Shown piece by piece: positions 49,771-60,090 of a DNA stretch of 64,000 nucleotides. The stretch is from NCBI GenBank assembly GCA_019843655.1, contig JACDQD010000002.1, positions 12,981,154-13,045,153 of the forward strand, read 5' to 3'. The stretch's first letter is position 1, and the number at the start of each line of letters is the position of its first letter. A program made the position numbers and the translations under genes. The notes beneath the pieces are model-generated. The model saw only the letters and a list, made by a program, of their open reading frames with translations, had not been told where the DNA came from and searched no databases. This DNA comes from Lethocerus indicus. Lineage: Eukaryota > Arthropoda > Insecta > Hemiptera > Belostomatidae.

Positions 49771-50929
49771 TTAATCAAATGCAAATGCTTTTCGAAACCA
49801 AATTTTGCTGTACGCTGCAGATAATAGGGGCGTAGGAAGCTAAATAATGATGCTAAAAGGAACTAATTTATATTATAGGAATAACAAATTATAATCCATA
49901 CGTCGTATTATATTTTATTTTATTTTCATTTCACAAAATAATTCCACAAATTCCACTAGATTTGCGTGGATGGAATCAATTGATTGTTGTAATATCGTAG
50001 AACTGATCAACGTATAACAATTCATTACACGCAATATTAATGTGGGCACCAATAAGCCCGTGTTAATGCAGAAAAAGACTAGACGGCGGCAGTCGTAATC
50101 TAATTTACGGCATTAAAATGGAACGTCGTCGTAATATTCGAGCGTGGTGCAAATCAACACGCTCCGATGAGCCCGGTGTCTTGGGGTATGACTGATGACA
50201 GAATAATGTTAATGCGGGAATATAAAATTGTGTCTGCCTTTTCTGGCTGTCCTGTCTGAAAATGGTTTCCGATCGCATTTCAATATCGGAGAGGCGGCCC
50301 CCCACTAATGGTGTCCCTGATACCTCGGCCGCCCATTAGTCAATCGACCGCAATATCTCAACCATTGTTGACGCCCACCGATCACTCATATCTCCTGCTC
50401 GTTAACCTCCTTTAATTATTTCTCTCCGAGTATTCTGAAAAAATAGGAACTCGACAATACCGGAGGAGACCGAAGAGGCGGGAACTGAATTTTTCAGGTA
50501 AATGTACAATAGTTATCACAATCGGAAGAGCCGAAGAAAACCGAAATGCCGCGTTTAGGCAAGAATTGTCTGCGACATACAGGAAAAATAAATTGTGGCA
50601 TTTCCCCTGCTCTAGTATGATATACCACGAATAAATAGATAGGCAAACTTGTGACTGTATCTATCGGAAATTCGTTCTTCTATTCGTCTCTATGATAAAA
50701 TTGGAGGTCTAGGCTGAGTTCGTCTTATAAGTACCTCAGGGGCAATAAGGAGGTTTATTCAGCGTAATCTGTAGGTTTTTTAATATGTTTTGCCCGAGTT
50801 TTACCAGATAGATTCACAACGCGTAAAGTGGGTCGGTCCCGATTATTCTTCTGTACGTACACAGTTACTACTTTTTGTCCGCGTATTTCTCAAGTTTCAA
50901 ATTCAATTTTGATGCCGAACCCAAATTTC
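49771..50929. other. Non-coding stretch with a GC-rich patch (50050-50390)
   Basis: A POU octamer ATGCAAAT lies at 49779-49786. The patch holds a 7-bp inverted repeat GAGCGTG/CACGCTC (50140-50164), the inverted ACTAATGG/CCATTAGT pair (50304-50340) and CCATTGTT (50362-50369). Confidence 0.4.
50304..50369. promoter_or_regulatory. Inverted homeodomain pair plus SOX site
   Basis: ACTAATGG (50304-50311) and CCATTAGT (50333-50340) are exact reverse complements 21 bp apart, and CCATTGTT (50362-50369) follows 21 bp later. The near-regular spacing of about two helical turns would place the three sites on one face of the DNA. Regulatory function is inferred. Confidence 0.35.
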
Positions 50930-51430
50930 CGGCGGCTCTGGAATTCTCCTACAATTACTCGTTTTCCCTGAATCGACTCTCATTGCATTTGGGTAACACC
51001 ACTTTTACCGGAGAAGCGAGATGAAGTCGATGTCAAAATTAAATTGGCCAGTAAACTGCATAACTGTAAAAACGTATTAACGGAAGTTATGTAATGTCGG
51101 TCGACCAATTGAGATGGCTGGGCAGAGGTATGAAAACTCGAAGGAGTTAACAATAAGTAATGAGACATGAGTAATTTACTGGGTGCCGACTGGAACAAGA
51201 CGGCCGGGACTGGTTGTGTGGGATGGTGGGAGGGGGGTGGACGTGACAAGAGGGGGTTCCGGAACCAGCGGGCTTCCGGCACTGATTCAGACATTAACTA
51301 ACGAGCAGCACGCCCACCAGTTATACTTTACGGCCGGAAGAATGAGAAGACAATGAGATAAACGCAGACGACTTAAATGTCTCTCCGAAAGCAGACCCGT
51401 TATTGTCCGTTTCGAATCACTTCTCTAATT
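50930..51430. other. GC-rich patch
   Basis: It contains CATTGCATTTGGG and AAATTAAATTGG words and a G-rich segment at 51220-51240 with three G tracts, one short of a canonical G4. A 104-codon - frame is open but not recognisable. Confidence 0.3.
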
Positions 51431-52840
51431 TCACCCAGGGTTAAATCTACGTACTGACGAAAGTCAAACTAAAAACTAAGTGTTAAATTAAATGGTCTGG
51501 TTAGATTTTATTGGAAAGTGGTTAGTTAATATTATCCTACGTTGATTAAATTAAAATACATTGCAAAAACGTATGCATTTATATATAGCCTTCGATTAAT
51601 TTTTCTACTATTTTATTATTAACTTATTTGATCTAATATGTAGGGAAATAGAACGTCATCTATTTCCCATTTTATAAAGCCAACAGCTCCTAGAGTGGGA
51701 CACTTTATACCATTATAAATATGAAGTATCATTTAACTGAAGCGATGTTTAGGGAAGTAGTGTATTCTATATAAATTTATAGTGGAATTTACTTTATATG
51801 GTAAGTCGGAGTTCAAACTCTATTTCTGCTCTACTTCAGTACAGATTCATATTGGAAACATATTCTTGTTTCGCACTATAAACTTACTGCGGTTGTAATT
51901 CTCAATTGTTTTGCAGTAGCGCTAAATTGTGTATCAGTAACATCGACGAATTTCCGTTCCACCGAATCTAAAGCCGCCCCATCCTCTATCGCATAAAATA
52001 TAAAGGAACGTATGGGCGTAAAACACGCCGACATTTAATTTGGCCAGTGTGTCGCCGCTTCTGTAGAACCAAGTTTATCACAAAAGGCGGACGTTAATAA
52101 AGGTTATTTAGGACGGATTTACCGGCTGCGACGGGGGACGTAAAAAGAACGCGGCATAAAAAGAACTCTACGATACGTACTTAGGTCGACAAAGAGCTGA
52201 CAATGGCCTTTACAGCATCACAGGACAACAGAGGAATATCTTACAGTTAAACACCTTAATAACGCATCGACCTTCATATAAGCTTAAAAATCCATTAAAC
52301 ACGACAGAAGTTCGTAGCTAACTCAGTTCAATTGGAATATTCAAATCCTCCAATCTAATGATTTTTCATTAAGTAAGTGTCAAAATGAAATGTAGTAAAT
52401 AGCTTGTTTAATATAGGGCATAGGATGTAAACTATAGTTTACATAAATTATAATCCTTTAAAACAAAATCCATTTCCGAAAATTAAAAAAAATTCCGTCC
52501 CGAAATAAACCGGGACGGTTTTTTGCTTCAGATCAATCTTTCCCAATCATAAATTAGGCACTTCTTCTATTTAAAAGGTAAAAATAGAAGTTTTAATAAG
52601 CTTACCAAAATAACTCTTCCTCCGCCCGACAATTAACGGGTAGAAATACGCCCGGAGGCCATTTAAAAACTTTTTATGCGATTCAGTTAATACTTCTGGA
52701 GTACCTCTGTTTTAGAAGTTTCGTGCAGAAACATTAAAGCGGAGTGAGGAAGACGGAAAGAAGCGTAGCGTTTACGACTGTTTAATGCCGCTATAATTAT
52801 TGATTAATGGTACTGTCTCTAGAATTGAGTGAAACTAAAT
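51431..52840. other. AT-rich non-coding stretch
   Basis: Nothing specific was seen apart from a small inverted pair CCGTCCCG/CGGGACGG around 52495-52518. Confidence 0.5.
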
Positions 52841-52978
52841 GATCGGCCGGCATAGACACGCGTTCCCTTTCGCAGACAATGCATCCGACGCGGAGGCAAA
52901 GTGGGTTAGGGCGGCGTTTTAAATGTGTAAGCCTTTGATAATTAATTTCCGAACGCGGTTTATTTAAGAAGCAGTGGT

Positions 52979-52989
52979 GGGGGGGGGGG
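52979..52989 (+). repeat. G11 homopolymer
   Basis: Eleven G in a row. Confidence 0.9.
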
Positions 52990-53187
52990 TCGTACGCCGA
53001 TGGGGCGGGCCGATAAATGAGGGTGCCGGGCGCTTTTAGCCATTGTCTTCGGGTCCGCTAATTGACGCCCATTGTTGGCTGGGGCCGCGCGATAATTCAG
53101 TCGGGCCCCGCGATCAGCTCTTTAATTAGCTTAAGACTCCGACGCGAGATATCGCCCTTCAAAGAAGAAAAGGTTGTTCATCCTCCT

Positions 53188-53198
53188 CCCCCCCCCCC
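53188..53198 (+). repeat. C11 homopolymer
   Basis: Eleven C in a row. Confidence 0.9.
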
Positions 53199-53370
53199 AC
53201 CATTGCACACACACCCAGGCCTCTTGTATATAGGCCTCGATGCCGGCGTATACATTTCATGGGGCGCCTGTGCCCATTGTGCTCCCCGGCCGATAATCAG
53301 GAAGCCGGCGGAAAGTATTCTGGCCCCATCCCACTAATAAGCGCCGACCGGAGCCCACCCCCCGCACTCT

Positions 53371-54289
53371 CTACATTACCTAATAGAAATAGAGTGGAGA
53401 GCGGAATAATTGTTCCTAATCTAATATAAGGAAGCCATGGTATTATCAAGAACTGGTATGTTCTACAACTGGTGTACAAATTACAAGTCGGTAAATTGTG
53501 AATGTAAGTGCTTTCACATTCTGACCTTCTTGCGAATATCTTAAAATCAGTAGGAGATTTTAAGTAAAGAGAATTTTTTTGGCGGTGAACCACACTGTAA
53601 CTTACCTTACAGGCAAGAATGGATTTTACGCAGGCATATAAGTAAAAGTTCAATAATTTCAAGAGTCCACTGCCCCTTAACAGCCTGTAAGCAAGCGTAA
53701 GCTCGATTACCGAAACAAAAGATTTCAATCAAAACAAGAAAACTGTAAATTCTGCGATTATATTCTTTAACCACCCCCTCTTTAAACTGCTTACTGTAAA
53801 TTGTTTCGAAATTTATCTCGAACCCCATAAAACTCTCTCAGTTCAAATGGTATTATAAGGTTTTGCAAATAACTTTTCAGCGTTGAACAACGCAAGACAA
53901 ACAGAGTATGCCCGGCGAGGTAGGGCAATATCTTATCGAACGCCGGAAACTTTGTATTTCACCGGCGTTCACAATAATGATTCGCGCGGCGGGGTAGAAG
54001 TTTTCTTCGGACTCTAGTACCCTAACTCTCAAGTTCACCTGCAATGCCGGCACTCGTACAACTCGATAAAAAGGGAAGTTCCTTCCGTTTCGGTGTTCGT
54101 ACCGTATTTCCGCTGTACGATTTACAAGGAAGAGAGTAAACATTCGGCATTCCAATGAGCTCCTGGGTAAATAAAAAGCGGGAGGGCCCGGAAATGCTAT
54201 TAAAGTGGTTCTTCGTGCAAAAATTATTTTTACAACATTAGATTAGCGTAATTGAGATCTCTGGATAAATAAGCGAGTTTCGAACGGGA
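53371..54289. other. Non-coding stretch
   Basis: A 143-codon - frame (53728 down to 53297) begins at TTG and has no family resemblance; it is taken as chance. The GC content rises from about 53870. Confidence 0.4.
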
Positions 54290-55022
54290 AGCGAGAAACG
54301 GAGTCGGGGTGGGGAGGAAGCCGCCATCGGGATAGGAGGAGGAAGGATTGAAGGAGACAAGGGCCGAAAATACGTGAGGGAGTGAGAAAGAGCCGGGGCC
54401 ATCTGTCGCCTCACCCCTCCTTCACCCGGGTCCTGCCCAAGCCCGGAAAAAACTGGAGCAAGTTCGGGCAAGTTCCATTACGGCTCGGCAGGAAATTTGG
54501 GCCGCGGAAACCGACCAGGACCACTCTCAACTTTCCCAACTAACTCCTCCTCTAACCGAACCCGCTTTGACCCCCGCCTATATTTCACATCTTAGCGCTA
54601 CATACCTATACGCGGCCCAGAAATATTACATCTTTAACGCGCTCTTTCGCGGCGTTAGTGTTGTCACGACCGTGCCTTCATTAATTGTTACAACCCGTTT
54701 GGAGAACATTATCGTACATTTATCGATTGCTTCGAAACAATAAGTTTCGGTAGTAACCGGTTATAACGTCCGACTCGGTCTCCCGAAATGCGCTGTTCTA
54801 TCGAAAAATTATAGAGATCGCGCTCTGTTTTCATTCGTCATTAGTTTCGAGTTCTTATCCTTCAAGCACTCCTAGCTCCGAACCCTCATTTCCTACTCCC
54901 CCTCCTCGTAGTGCCCCCTGTGTTCCGCGTAATGAGCCCGTCGACATGAGAGTGGGACAAGGATGGGATGAGAGATGAAAGGGAGATTACGAGAGACCGA
55001 GAGAGACAGACTCTTGGCTCTC

Positions 55023-55042
55023 GTGTGTGTGTGTGTGTGTGT
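55023..55042 (+). repeat. (GT)10 microsatellite
   Basis: Uninterrupted GT tract flanked by GA-rich sequence. Confidence 0.95.
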
Positions 55043-55119
55043 CTGTTTGTGAGAGAGCGCGCGTGTATGCGCGTGCAGGGGAGCAGACAGAAAGAGAGTG
55101 AGAGTGAGAGAGTGATGAC

Positions 55120-55134
55120 GGGAGGGAGGGCGGG
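55120..55134 (+). other. G-quadruplex motif with single-base loops
   Basis: Four G3 tracts with loops A, A and C in 15 bases. This is the most compact G4 motif in the window, in a purine-rich strand. Confidence 0.78.
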
Positions 55135-55160
55135 AGTGAGGAGGGGCGACGTCGGCTCGT

Positions 55161-56390
55161 GGGGCCGGCAACAAAGCGGTGCACACTCATTGGCCGGCCC
55201 CGGAGTGGCACCCTCTCAAGTAGTCTCGCTTACAACCCCTACCCACTAGTCACACTCCCGCTAGGCCTGACTGCTGGTCACATCTCCCTCTCCATACCGC
55301 ACCATTTCATCAACCACAAACCTAGTCATTTTGATTTTTACTGGAACACAAGTATAGCTGGAAAGATGTTTTTATTACTATCAGATCTCTTACGCACCGA
55401 ACGCTATAGAAATATAAATAATAGGTCATACTATTTAATTAACTACATATGCGTCTTTGCAGTTTATACTTATATATAATGTGTAGGTTATAATTATATT
55501 ATACTCCACGATATCAACCAAATAAAAAAGTAGAATCCGAACGATGCGTGCCCGTGCATAGTATATCAGGCGGTTCACTGCGTACTATTATAACATCAAG
55601 CTAATAATAATTACCATGCTTTAGCTTCCTAATTCTGGAATGCAGTTGTGTTTTGTTGTTTTACCTCGATGCAACAGATTGTCTTCGAAAACTTTGATTT
55701 TGAGGAGAAATTTGAAACGACGAAACGGGCGAATGAAAAACAAGCGGAGGAGCAATAAAGTCGGGGACTAAATTGGACGTATCGATCTTGCGGCCGACCG
55801 GCCGATATCGGGGAAAAGGGGGAGTCGAGTGACTGGAGGGTAATTCCTATCCCTGGATAGCGGCCCCGCTATTTCTAGGGGTGGACAATCTGGTGCCGTT
55901 GAACTTTCCGTCTGACAAAATACCTACGTTAGTTCTATTCACTATTCGAGATATCCCACGAAGCATCATTACCTCTGGATATACTTCGAGGACCAGTCAA
56001 TAGTAATAGCGCTTTGTTTTTTAACATTTCAGAACGATATATCTTCGACTGTAAATGTCTAACCAAAATCTTGAAATTGATGTCTGTTATCGTGATCTAT
56101 CTCGTATATTTCGTACTGTTTTGTGGTATTGATGCTGTTGTCGGTGTTCACCGACTAGCTAGTCGATAGTAGCTAGTGCGTAACTTTTTCTCCATTACTC
56201 CGAGATATTTCAACACTACTAATAGATTAGATTTTCTTGTCTAAGTCTGTAATTCGTATTGGGGCAACATTTATATTATCTGGGGAACAAGAAGTACGGT
56301 AATTATATATATACATAATCCTATAAGCGATAACTATATACACAGGGACTGAGTAGAACTGGGTGAATGTTAAGTGGGGAGCATAAGGTT
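55161..56390. other. AT-rich stretch with a GC-rich part (55750-55920)
   Basis: ATAGCGG-CC-CCGCTAT (55857-55872) is a perfect 7-bp hairpin, extended by CCCT/AGGG (55851-55854 with 55877-55880). CGACTAGCTAGTCG (56152-56165) is a perfect 14-bp palindrome. No gene. Confidence 0.45.
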
Positions 56391-56860
56391 GGGGAGTGCA
56401 TAGCAATGGGTGGTGAGGCGAGGCTGCCGACCTAGCGGGGCCGTGTAATTTATAGCAAAGCCTAACTAAACGTTGATGAGTTTGGGTTTGCCTGACATTT
56501 ACTTCAAAGGCCGTCCGGTGGGGGCGGTTGGGGCGGCGGCGGGGGCTGGAAGGAGCCCGGCCCCCCTATAATACGAAACATAGGCCGCCCAACGTCATTA
56601 CACAAACAGGACCGCCGGACTTGAACAAACAGTGCACCTTTTGTCCTACCGCTAATTGCGCCCCCTTATTCGCGCCCACGTCCTTTTTCTACGAATTAAT
56701 AGTCCCGCCAGTGAAACGGGCGCTATTCCATTTCCACGCCCGCCTGAATTTTCGTTGGTATTCCATTCGAAAATCCTATAATCATTTACCGGTTTTCCGA
56801 CACAGTGTAGCTGAGAGTCCGGAAACTAGAATCACGGCGTAAACCACCAGCAGTTAGTGG
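56391..56860. other. GC-rich patch
   Basis: A G-rich start (three long G tracts at 56520-56545), GCTAATTGCGCCC and GAATTAATAG homeodomain-like words, and GCGCCCCCT (56658-56666), which matches the CTCF core on the reverse strand. A 104-codon + frame is not recognisable. Confidence 0.33.
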
Positions 56861-58390
56861 ATAACTCAATTCCGACTTGAACTCAGCCCCGTTTTAAAAA
56901 TAATGATAACTATTTTCCTTGAGATTCGGACTCCGCGGTTAAATTACTTTCAAAACATTTCAATAAAGACCGTATTACTAAAAACAGCTTCAGTATTATA
57001 ATGCGGAAATTTGACATTGTGAATTGTAAAATGTAAGAAAAATTATAAAAACGGAACGTTACCGCATTGTGTATTTATGTTTACATTAATTAATTTCATT
57101 GTATAGAAATAGTTTCTGTCTATCTGATAAAAGGAAATCGGTAGTTTGAAAAAGTCAATTTTATTATACTACGTGTAGGTATTGTTCCTTCTATTATTCT
57201 TTAATTTACGTGATAGTATTGAAGTGAGAACCTGAAACCGGAATAAGGTCGTATTTAGGATTTTGTCCAACTTCAGGAAGACGCTCATTCTGAACAAATT
57301 CGGAGTGCTGCTATTGGGACGAGGGTTAGGATCGGAAGCATTAATACGATAGGACAGAGCCCTCTAGGAAGGGGGAGGACTTTTAGCATTTTGAGCTTTA
57401 TGACAAGACTCGACCGGCTGGAGTAATATTAAGGAAGGTATTGAGATAGGGAAAAGGCCTCCGGGCCGCCCTTCTAAGGGAGCATTACGGATTTCACTAA
57501 AGGGTCCTGAATAGGAGTGATTGAATGCGACAGCCCCACCAACCTCGGATTGCTTTTCAATAGAAATGCACGACTTGTAAGAAAAATCTGAATAGAAATA
57601 ACGGAACACGAAACGATTATTAATATTGGACTATAAGCCCTTCATATTTGAAGACAGACATGAATTATTGACCGCTATGAATGGATAGACAATATCAATA
57701 GTAGTACCTTATAATTTTATTTCGTCGCATGGAAAAATTATTTTTGGAAATGCCCGATATTTATAGACGATAATTAACCAGGAAGTGACTAAAAACCAGT
57801 ATGAGAATTTAATTTATATAAACCTAGCGGGCTTCAACCAAAATACTTCTTCCAATTTTTAGAGTGATTAGTTTCTTTGACCTGGTTTTATAGTACCGAA
57901 TTGAAATTTAATTAGTAAACTTGTAAATGTATCAGTTACAAAACACAGCAACAATCCATATTGGTTGAATAGACCAAGTGTCGGAAGTTCGCCAGAGTGA
58001 TGTAAAGACGAGATTTCTTCAAAGGACGACATTCAAAATATTCAAAGGAGCAGTTAAGTACCTATCTATCTATATATTTATATTTATAATGTATGAAAAT
58101 TACACCTTTTTACTGTTTAAAGGCAAAACTTGATACAAAAATAAGACAGTTAAAGTTAATGTCTACAGCTTTTGACGACAATGCAACTCCTGGATGAAAT
58201 TGTATCAAAACCAAAGTACGACTGCATAAATAAAAAGTGCAGAGTAAATCATCCTCAGGGAAGTCGGGAGCTCATCAAATTTCCAAATGATCTCTTGGAA
58301 AAACATATTTCCAAAGACCCCGAGAGTTGGGCCAGTTTTTCCAAGAAACTTTCTCAGAGAGCGGCCGAAACTTGGGCTCCAAGTTCAAAA
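56861..58390. other. AT-rich non-coding stretch
   Basis: A GC-richer segment at 57360-57550. A 75-codon + frame from TTG (58172-58399) has a fairly protein-like, Lys/Ser-rich composition and is preceded by CTACAG, which could be a splice acceptor. I found no domain and no matching donor, so it stays uncalled. Confidence 0.4.
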
Positions 58391-59500
58391 TTCAGTTGAT
58401 ACTTTTGGCGGAGAGGTCGTACGGCGGGCAAAACGAGTTTCGAAGTGAAGTCCGGACCTCTTCGGGGCCTCTAAAGTGTAATCCCGGCCCGCCGAGAACC
58501 GTCCCTATCTCAACTCCCGCCCTAAATACATCACGCCGCCAACCACTGGCACGCTAGTTCCCGTATGGAGGTAAAAATAAATCCCTTGATCCCTCAAAAA
58601 CTTTGTCTTATTTCCATTTTTCGGGAACCCATTCCAGGTCGCCAAAGAGCGATTCCCGAATGACCCCTAAAGCCCCAACTTCAAGATATCTTTTGGGAAT
58701 CTGACCTTGGGAACGATATAGTTTACAAACAGGCCCTTATCGAAGATAACACCGTACGCCGAGACATCTTTCGTTACTTCTAGTAGAAGAAGCTGACATA
58801 GTGATATATGATCAAACAACTGATCAAAACATTCCTATTATTTAATATTTTACGTTGTATCCCATAAAGTTACAGTAAAAACCATAGACTCCAACGCTAC
58901 TGTTAAGCCTTCACACATGATCCATTTGCAATGCGACTGACGAAACATGCTACTCACGATGGCAAAAAACCGGCTCGCTGTTTATTTTCTGCGAGCACTC
59001 TTCATGAAGATCCTACGTTCAGGGACGTTCGGTTTTTTCGATTTGAAAAACGCGTTCCAGCTTCGCCACTTTCATACTTCTCAGCGCTGCCTTCCATCAA
59101 TGCTACTCTGCCGTTACAATTCTTGGGAGGGAGAGGCGAGCTCGTTTCGTGGAGGAGGATATACGAGGGTCGAGGACAAGGAAACGATCCCCGGGTGTTT
59201 TGTTTCGGTATGAGTGAGAATGGATGGAGGAAGCGCCGAGACGGTGGACGATAGTGGGTGGGATGCGGCCAACGAGGAGAGGACACGGAAAGTTTTTCAA
59301 TTTGTGCGCCTCCTCTCCTCCTTCTGGGACGAGTTTCAATCTCCTTTCATTAGGTATTCAACGCCCGCCGAGAAGGAGGAACCGTTCGACGCCCCCACTC
59401 CGCCATCCCCTAATTTCACTTGATATCGAGAACTGGAGTACCGCCCAAGGGGGACTCTGTCAATACGGTACCAAACAATAAACTTCGACCGAGTTATATA
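58391..59500. other. GC-rich patches
   Basis: 58391-58700 and 58930-59480 are GC-richer. In the second, seven frames of 69 to 107 codons overlap on both strands, which reflects low stop density. No motif cluster stands out. Confidence 0.35.
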
Positions 59501-60090
59501 TATAGTATATTGGCGGGCCCCAAATTAAAGTTCGATATTTGACCTCTTTGATTTGACCCGTGACGATATACAAAGGTTTTAAAAACATATCTCCCTTGGG
59601 TTTTTCAATGTGCGATAGAAGCAATTCGCTGAATAAATTCTGCCCTATAAAACATTAACGCAATAAATTATTCAATCGAGGCATTGGATTTTGCGTGCTT
59701 TACAAATTTCCGCTCTTATTGTTAGTTATTTGTCGAATTAAAAGCGAATTAATGAATTAATTCGCGTGATTAATTAATTATCAAACCAATATAGAACAAT
59801 GTTCACACTCCCTAATGAAAAGTGGGAGCTGATTTCTCCAAATAATATTTTAATGGGTAAACCTTTACGAATTGCTTTAGTGTAGAATGAAAGTACTGTT
59901 CAGACTTGCTGTCATTAATTCGGTATGGTGAGGCACTTACGAATATCAGCTTCGGCCTTGCAAATCCGCAACTCCTTAAATGGTTTACTTCAAGCTTGAA
60001 TCTTCCACTGCAGGCTTCCTTTACTGATGTTTCACTTGAAAGTACTATGTTCTACACGCCGTAAGTACACCCGTAAGTGGCTAACTGCAA
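59501..60090. other. AT-rich stretch with dense homeodomain cores (59734-59782)
   Basis: GCGAATTAAT-GA-ATTAATTCGC (59744-59765) is a perfect 10-bp inverted repeat, and TGATTAATTAATTATC follows at once. Many TAAT/ATTA cores overlap within 50 bp. No gene. Confidence 0.5.

Larger units (their letters stand above)
52841..53370. promoter_or_regulatory. Candidate enhancer: SOX, homeodomain and GGCCGATAA words
   Basis: GGCCGATAA occurs twice (53008-53016 and 53288-53296). CATTGT words occur at 53041, 53071 (as CCATTGTT, 53069-53076) and about 53276. CTAATTGA and TTTAATTAGC are present. A G11 run (52979-52989) and a C11 run (53188-53198) lie within it. A 91-codon + frame is not recognisable. Confidence 0.38.
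54290..55160. promoter_or_regulatory. Candidate Polycomb/Trithorax-type response element
   Basis: GCCGCCAT (54320-54327, Pho/YY1), a CTCF-like core AGTGCCCCCTGTG (54910-54922), GAGAG words at 54991, 55001, 55051, 55094 and 55106 (GAGA factor), (GT)10 at 55023-55042 (a Combgap-type GTGT array) and a G4 motif at 55120-55134 occur within 870 bp. In Drosophila, PREs combine Pho, GAGA factor, Combgap, Sp1/KLF and other sites. Overlapping frames on both strands are simple-sequence peptides. The words are seen; the function is inference and depends on an insect-like host. Confidence 0.3.

Noticed and set aside
53297..53728. - strand frame of 143 codons
   Set aside because: Starts at TTG, no family resemblance, chance length.
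55086..55249. Overlapping frames across the GA/GT region
   Set aside because: The peptides are translations of simple repeats (Arg-Glu, Cys-Val, Thr-His runs) and occur on both strands.
58172..58399. 75-codon frame preceded by CTACAG (possible 3' splice site)
   Set aside because: No domain, no convincing donor, TTG start. Insufficient to call an exon.
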